From IMG/VR virus record IMGVR_UViG_3300023110_002336, positions 1 to 64,000 of that record: a stretch of DNA of 64,000 nucleotides; one strand, written 5' to 3'. Positions 59,931-64,000 of this stretch are shown here, in pieces. The translations under genes and the position numbers were made by a program. The notes beneath the pieces are model-generated. The model did no database searches. It had not been told where the DNA came from and saw nothing but the letters and a program-made list of their open reading frames with translations. Source of the stretch: a virus. Position 1 is the stretch's first letter; each line of letters starts with the position of its first letter.

Positions 59931-60830
59931 TTAATCTTCCTTTAAAAAATTTAAGTATTTTTTGGCAACGATAGCCATTGATATTTTTGAATCAAAAGAG
60001 TTGCCAGTTATGTTGTTAAACTCAAGGGCTGGAGGCTCGGGGCTCTCCAAAAAACTATAATCCCATTCTGGTTCGTTAACAATTGTTGCGCCTAAGCCTG
60101 CTATTTCTCGTGTTCCACCTGCAGATGAGCAAATGATATTACACCCGCAGGCGCGAGCGTCAATAACAACATTTGGACAGTGATCTAGATAAGCCAAATG
60201 AATAAAGTATTTTGAAATTTTATATACCGACATGAGTTCAGATATTGATAGGTCACCAACGTAAAATATTCTTGGGTGCTCAATCACATAGTCAGGATTA
60301 TTTCCACATACTATCAGACAATCATTATCACCCGCAAAATTCAAGAAATACTTTACATTTTCTTTCAGTCTCTTGAAGGCGTGCCAGCTAGCAGCACAAC
60401 TCCAAACATTATCAAAAGAACTGTATCTGTTCTTTATTTGTTCTGATATCTCAAAATCAGATATTGATAATACATCGGCTCCATTATTTATGATGGCATA
60501 ATTTGAATGTGAACCAAACCATTTAAAAATCAATTCTTTATTGAAATTTGTTTGAAAGATCACACCTTTAGCATCATGATAGCTAGCTTTTATATTATGG
60601 TTCATTCTCTCGCAATCAAAACCAGAATTGAAATATATACCATCTAATCTAAGATACATGTCCAAGTCCTTTCTTTGACCACTTGACTGTATAAAAGTAA
60701 GCTTCTTGTCGTAAGGAATCGAATTACTGAATTGTACTCCACGTAAACTAAGGTATTTTACTAACTTTTGTCCAAAATGATTAGGTCCAGAAGTCGATCT
60801 AAGATTAACGTTTTCTAGCAGAATATTCAT
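59931..60830 (-). CDS. Glycosyltransferase family 4-like (GT-B)
   Basis: The 299-residue product has a GT-B plan: an N-terminal domain, then NVWSCAASWHAFKRLKENVK (about 140-159). DHCPNVVIDARACGCNIICS (about 216-235) follows, with the conserved acidic and Gly features of the donor-binding C-terminal domain, then GGTREIAGLGATIVNE. It is shorter than usual for the family, by about 60 residues, in the N-terminal domain. It starts where GT2 ends, overlapping as ATGA. Confidence 0.78.
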   Translation of the reverse strand: MNILLENVNLRSTSGPNHFGQKLVKYLSLRGVQFSNSIPYDKKLTFIQSSGQRKDLDMYLRLDGIYFNSGFDCERMNHNIKASYHDAKGVIFQTNFNKELIFKWFGSHSNYAIINNGADVLSISDFEISEQIKNRYSSFDNVWSCAASWHAFKRLKENVKYFLNFAGDNDCLIVCGNNPDYVIEHPRIFYVGDLSISELMSVYKISKYFIHLAYLDHCPNVVIDARACGCNIICSSAGGTREIAGLGATIVNEPEWDYSFLESPEPPALEFNNITGNSFDSKISMAIVAKKYLNFLKED

Positions 60831-61561
60831 AGTTTTTCTAATCTATCGTATGGTTTTATTTGTCTTATAAGTTTTTCTGTTAAAAGTTGATCATTTCTAT
60901 TAACCCTATCATCTGACAATGGGTTTTTTCTATTGTAGCAGTATAACACTTCGTTTATCGAACGATGGTGTTCTGGTCCTGCCATCTCAGCCATAGGCCA
61001 CATTATTGCTTGGTCACTTGTCGTAGCCCAGTATAGACCAGACGAATTCATTAGGTGCTTCTTTTTTATTCTATCATACAATTTCTTCTTAAAAGTTCCA
61101 AGATGAGAGAACTCCCAACTTTTTTGTCTTATGTTCCCAGACCAATAGTCATTGTTTAATCTTGGCTTAACCACAAAACCGTGTGGTTCAATAACATAAG
61201 AGCCATTTGTCATCCAAACATTTGAATCTTGATAAATTTGATTTAAAAAACCAAGGACCTCTTTATTGTAGAACCAATCATCACCATCTAGAATTACTGT
61301 AATTGTGTCTTCAGGTAAAGACTCATTTACAATCTCTAAGTTCTCCATTTTGCCTTTGTTGAAAGAGTTAAAAAATGTTACTATCTTATCGCTCTTGAAA
61401 GAAGAAACAATATCCACAGTTTTGTCTGTAGAGCAATCATCAACATAGTAAATTGTATAATTGTCGTATGATTGCCCTAAGACAGAACCTAAGTTTTTCT
61501 CAACCCATTCTTCGCAATTATATGAAGGAATGACAACAGAAAAATGATTATCTAACTTCAT
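60827..61561 (-). CDS. Glycosyltransferase family 2
   Basis: The 244-residue product has the GT2 start FSVVIPSYNCEEWVEKNLGS (8-27), the nucleotide-binding YYVDDCSTD (38-46) and the DxD-type ILDGDDWFYN (about 89-98). GT2 enzymes transfer sugars from nucleotide donors to lipid-linked or polysaccharide acceptors. The C-terminal third lacks transmembrane segments. It overlaps the two-domain glycosyltransferase by 14 bases. Confidence 0.9.
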   Translation of the reverse strand: MKLDNHFSVVIPSYNCEEWVEKNLGSVLGQSYDNYTIYYVDDCSTDKTVDIVSSFKSDKIVTFFNSFNKGKMENLEIVNESLPEDTITVILDGDDWFYNKEVLGFLNQIYQDSNVWMTNGSYVIEPHGFVVKPRLNNDYWSGNIRQKSWEFSHLGTFKKKLYDRIKKKHLMNSSGLYWATTSDQAIMWPMAEMAGPEHHRSINEVLYCYNRKNPLSDDRVNRNDQLLTEKLIRQIKPYDRLEKL

Positions 61562-63593
61562 CCCAGAATACTTCCTTTCGATTCAACAGGTAACTCTTGA
61601 TATCTTCTAAATTATCTGTATTGAACCAATCCTCATTAGCGTGCTGAACATGCTCGTTTAGATGTAGTTCACATCCCAATAACTTAGCCTCAATAACAAA
61701 TCTTGGACAAGTATCATAGCCTGTTGGCAAGAAGCATACACCCTTTGCCTTTGACATCCGTTCCAGCACCTCTTCTGGCTTAAGACCTGAAATCACTTCA
61801 TAATCTAGATTGTTATCTTTGCACCACTTTTCAGATTGATTGCTTCCCTTAACCCAAGAACGAGAACCTAGCACAAGCCACTTATCAGTCTTCTCGTTTG
61901 AAGAATACTTCTCAAGATTTTCAAAGAAATCCGTGTTGAATGTGGAAGATAATACGACTAAGTTGTCACCAGTTAGGCTCTTCAAATCAGCAGCATGGAT
62001 ATCACGCTGAGCTTGTGACATATAGAAGGTCTTTATTGAGTTGTTGATAAACTTAGAAATTAACTTACCTCTTGGGGTTTCGCTATATTCACACTTTTCA
62101 TCTTCAAGGAACTCATAAAGAACTGGGTTCCTGTACTCACAGTACTTGTAATCATACTCGATAAAGTAGTAATTTGTAAGATTCTCGGCTGCAAAAGAAA
62201 TAAGTTCTTCTGGTAACTGAGCTATATTACCAAATATCCATGTCTTATCCTTATTTAAGGAAAGCATGAGTTCAGAAACATTGGCTGAATTTACACGGGT
62301 AAAAGTTTTAGATTCAGGTATTGAATCAATCAAGGTCTGTAAGCTCAGTTCAGCACCACCGATATACTGCTCTTGAAACATATCACTTACAAAAATACAG
62401 TCTTGTTCTATTACTATTCCAGCAAAGCCCATGGTTTTTACAAACTTTTCATACATCGCCTGCTCAGAGAAACGTTCGTGTAGTTGCTGAGCGTACTCAT
62501 CGCGTCTCGTATTATTCTCAAAACAAGCACGCATCTGTTCCTTCGCAGAGCCCTCGCGAGCAAACGCCCACATGGAATCAGGGACTATGACCCCATCCCA
62601 AACAACCTCTTTCTGGACCGGCTGTAGATCGAAGGCGACGTTGTAAAATTGTTCCTTGCCCTCAGCATCAACCAAGAAATCTAACTGCCCAGACCAGCCT
62701 GTAGCGACTACAGGGAGATCTGAGTAAGCAGCTTCAAAGAGTGGAAGACCAAAGCCTTCGCCGTGGGGGAGAGAGACAAATGCATTGATTTGAGGATCAC
62801 GATACAAGGAGTGCATTTCGGCGTCAGTCATGTCGCCGTGTAGGAGGAATACTTTGCACTGTCTCTCTCCCTGTTGACGAAGGAAGTTAGCAAGATCTAC
62901 CATCAAGCGCTTGCGATCCATCAAACAGTTCTTTGCAATGTTAGACTTAACTACAAGACCTACATCCTCATTGCGGAACTCTTCAATAAACCACTTAATG
63001 GTGTTTAGAAGGTTCTTTCTTGGCCCGAACTGAGCAACAGTAAGGAAGTTGAATGAAGTAGGTAAGTCTAGACCTAACTCTGGTAGAGTCTCGAAAGTCT
63101 TGACTGGGTATCCGACTGCTTCTATGGGGGTCTGGTTTCGTAGAGTTACCTGCTCACCAGTCTGCTGGTTTACTGCCTTATACTCGGTGCTCTCGAATAC
63201 TTGCTTAGAGTGATTAGATACAACTATAACCTTGTCCATCTCATTTGACTTCTGAAGCCACTGGTGAGCGATCTTGGTGGTCTCAATACCAGCAGTATAT
63301 CCAATGTTTACCGGAGCAAGCTTCTGAAATTCATTTGGAATCGTTACTTGTAGAGAAATGTCGAACTGACCTCCCTGCTGAATGTAACCAATCGTCTTCT
63401 CAATAGTCTGGTCAATCCAAATGCGCTCTTCATTCATTTCAGAAGTCCAAGATGTCTGCCCCCACTGGATGGGCTGAATGAAAACTTCAAAAAGGTCTTC
63501 GCGAGAACGCAAAGAACGAAGAGCAAAACGAGCCTGCTCGCCATAACCAGAGCGGGTTAGAAGCGGACCCTTGAGTAGAACTTTCTTTTTCAT
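61548..63593 (-). CDS. Two-domain GT-B glycosyltransferase
   Basis: I use the ATG at 63593 (MKKKVLLKGPLLTRSGYGEQ) with GGAGG just upstream, overlapping the previous stop as ATGA. The 681-residue product has a GT4 module in the first 400 residues: VAQFGPRKNLLNTIKWFIEE and LPHGEGFGLPLFEAAYSDLP. A second GT-B-like module from about 410 follows with QYIGGAELSLQTLID, LGSRSWVKGSN and VIEAKLLGCELHLNEH. Two fused transferases in one chain can add two sugars in sequence; the second donor-binding region is less complete. Confidence 0.85.
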   Translation of the reverse strand: MKKKVLLKGPLLTRSGYGEQARFALRSLRSREDLFEVFIQPIQWGQTSWTSEMNEERIWIDQTIEKTIGYIQQGGQFDISLQVTIPNEFQKLAPVNIGYTAGIETTKIAHQWLQKSNEMDKVIVVSNHSKQVFESTEYKAVNQQTGEQVTLRNQTPIEAVGYPVKTFETLPELGLDLPTSFNFLTVAQFGPRKNLLNTIKWFIEEFRNEDVGLVVKSNIAKNCLMDRKRLMVDLANFLRQQGERQCKVFLLHGDMTDAEMHSLYRDPQINAFVSLPHGEGFGLPLFEAAYSDLPVVATGWSGQLDFLVDAEGKEQFYNVAFDLQPVQKEVVWDGVIVPDSMWAFAREGSAKEQMRACFENNTRRDEYAQQLHERFSEQAMYEKFVKTMGFAGIVIEQDCIFVSDMFQEQYIGGAELSLQTLIDSIPESKTFTRVNSANVSELMLSLNKDKTWIFGNIAQLPEELISFAAENLTNYYFIEYDYKYCEYRNPVLYEFLEDEKCEYSETPRGKLISKFINNSIKTFYMSQAQRDIHAADLKSLTGDNLVVLSSTFNTDFFENLEKYSSNEKTDKWLVLGSRSWVKGSNQSEKWCKDNNLDYEVISGLKPEEVLERMSKAKGVCFLPTGYDTCPRFVIEAKLLGCELHLNEHVQHANEDWFNTDNLEDIKSYLLNRKEVFWDEVR

Positions 63594-64000
63594 GCTACCT
63601 CCATTAAATGCCATCTATCGTAACCAGTCCTTGTTTCCCAAGAACCCATTTCGGCAGTGACCTTATCCATTAGCTCAATCCAAGACTTTTCAAAAGTCTC
63701 AAAGTTGTAAGATTTTAGCACATGCCTACGACCATGTGAAGCCATTTGGCGATATTTCTTGGTTGGATTCTTGAGCGCAGAAGTAAGCGCCTTATCAAAA
63801 TCTCTTTGTGAGATTCTGTCCTCGTAGATGTATGGAACCTGTAGAGAGCCAATAACTGTCTTTGAGGAAGGTTCGATGCCAAAGCCAAACCAGTTCTTGC
63901 CGTCAGTTACCTGCTCTTGTAGACCGCCTGTCATGTTAACAATGATGGGAGTACCACAAGAAAGTGACTCAAGAGTTGCTAAACCAAAGCCCTCAGCATC
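63590..64000 (-). CDS. Glycosyltransferase family 4, C-terminal part (5' end beyond window)
   Basis: The reading frame enters from the right edge and gives 136 residues before the stop at 63590. The visible part begins DAEGFGLATLESLSCGTPII, the donor-binding core of GT4 enzymes, followed by VNMTGGLQEQV and a long helical tail. The N-terminal domain and start lie beyond 64000. It is coupled to the next gene by ATGA. Confidence 0.85.
   Translation of the reverse strand, partial: DAEGFGLATLESLSCGTPIIVNMTGGLQEQVTDGKNWFGFGIEPSSKTVIGSLQVPYIYEDRISQRDFDKALTSALKNPTKKYRQMASHGRRHVLKSYNFETFEKSWIELMDKVTAEMGSWETRTGYDRWHLMEVA

Noticed and set aside
1-64000. tRNA genes, CRISPR arrays, insertion sequences, integrase or attachment sites
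   Set aside because: Gaps between genes are at most about 35 bases, and I saw no transposase, integrase or spaced repeats.

Overview
The window looks like part of the genome of a large contractile-tailed (myovirus) bacteriophage with a T4-like core, probably marine or aquatic. The evidence is a portal (gp20-like), a large terminase (gp17-like), baseplate wedge proteins gp6 and gp25, a gp55-like late sigma factor, a DnaG-type primase, a RuvC-like resolvase and a gp47/gp46-like repair nuclease. The host cannot be read from the sequence. All genes I can support, about 53, lie on the minus strand, so transcription runs from 64000 towards 1. Neighbouring genes are separated by at most about 35 bases, and many overlap by 1-4 bases in ATGA/TTGA/GTGA or TAATG/TGATG arrangements. 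There is no stretch over 300 bases without a gene. I saw no tRNA, rRNA, CRISPR array or insertion sequence.

In transcription order, 64000-50285 is a surface-glycan island. It holds glycosyltransferases (GT2, GT4, GT-A, GT11-like and another fucosyltransferase-like), two UDP-sugar-dehydrogenase family proteins, a GDP-mannose 3,5-epimerase-like enzyme, another SDR epimerase, a sulfotransferase-like protein, two methyltransferases and an ATP-grasp/HAD fusion. From 50282 to 48548 there is a small regulatory block with an FmdB-like zinc ribbon, a membrane protein, the gp55-like sigma factor and a small partner gene. From 48548 to 15444 there is a long baseplate/tail module: an M23 peptidase hub-like protein, giant proteins of 2118 and 3248 residues, gp25, gp6, a DNRLRE-like protein, LamG domains, and several unrecognised structural proteins with shared modules.

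From 15444 to 8152 lies a replication, recombination and cytoskeleton block: a membrane HExxH protein, a RuvC-like nuclease, the primase, a single-chain SbcD-SbcC (Mre11-Rad50) fusion and a convincing FtsZ/tubulin-family GTPase. A textbook-looking sigma70 promoter (TTGACA, 17 bases, TATATT) sits just upstream of the small gene that precedes the SbcDC fusion. From 8147 to 3443 are small proteins, a holin-like and spanin-like group, and a ParB/Srx-fold protein. The left end carries the terminase and the portal, which runs off the edge. The major capsid, prohead protease, tail tube and sheath are outside the window.

The most interesting signal is a set of five otherwise unrelated proteins (starts at 4533, 6852, 7575, 8147 and 13603) that share a short amphipathic N-terminal leader with an [I/L]-x-E tripeptide near residues 10-16. 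In T4 this is the layout of capsid-targeting sequences cleaved by the prohead protease. One leader matches the T4 internal-protein signal in pattern, position by position. I infer a group of proteins packaged inside the capsid and possibly injected into the host. The FtsZ-like GTPase, translationally coupled to a fused repair nuclease, is the second notable system.
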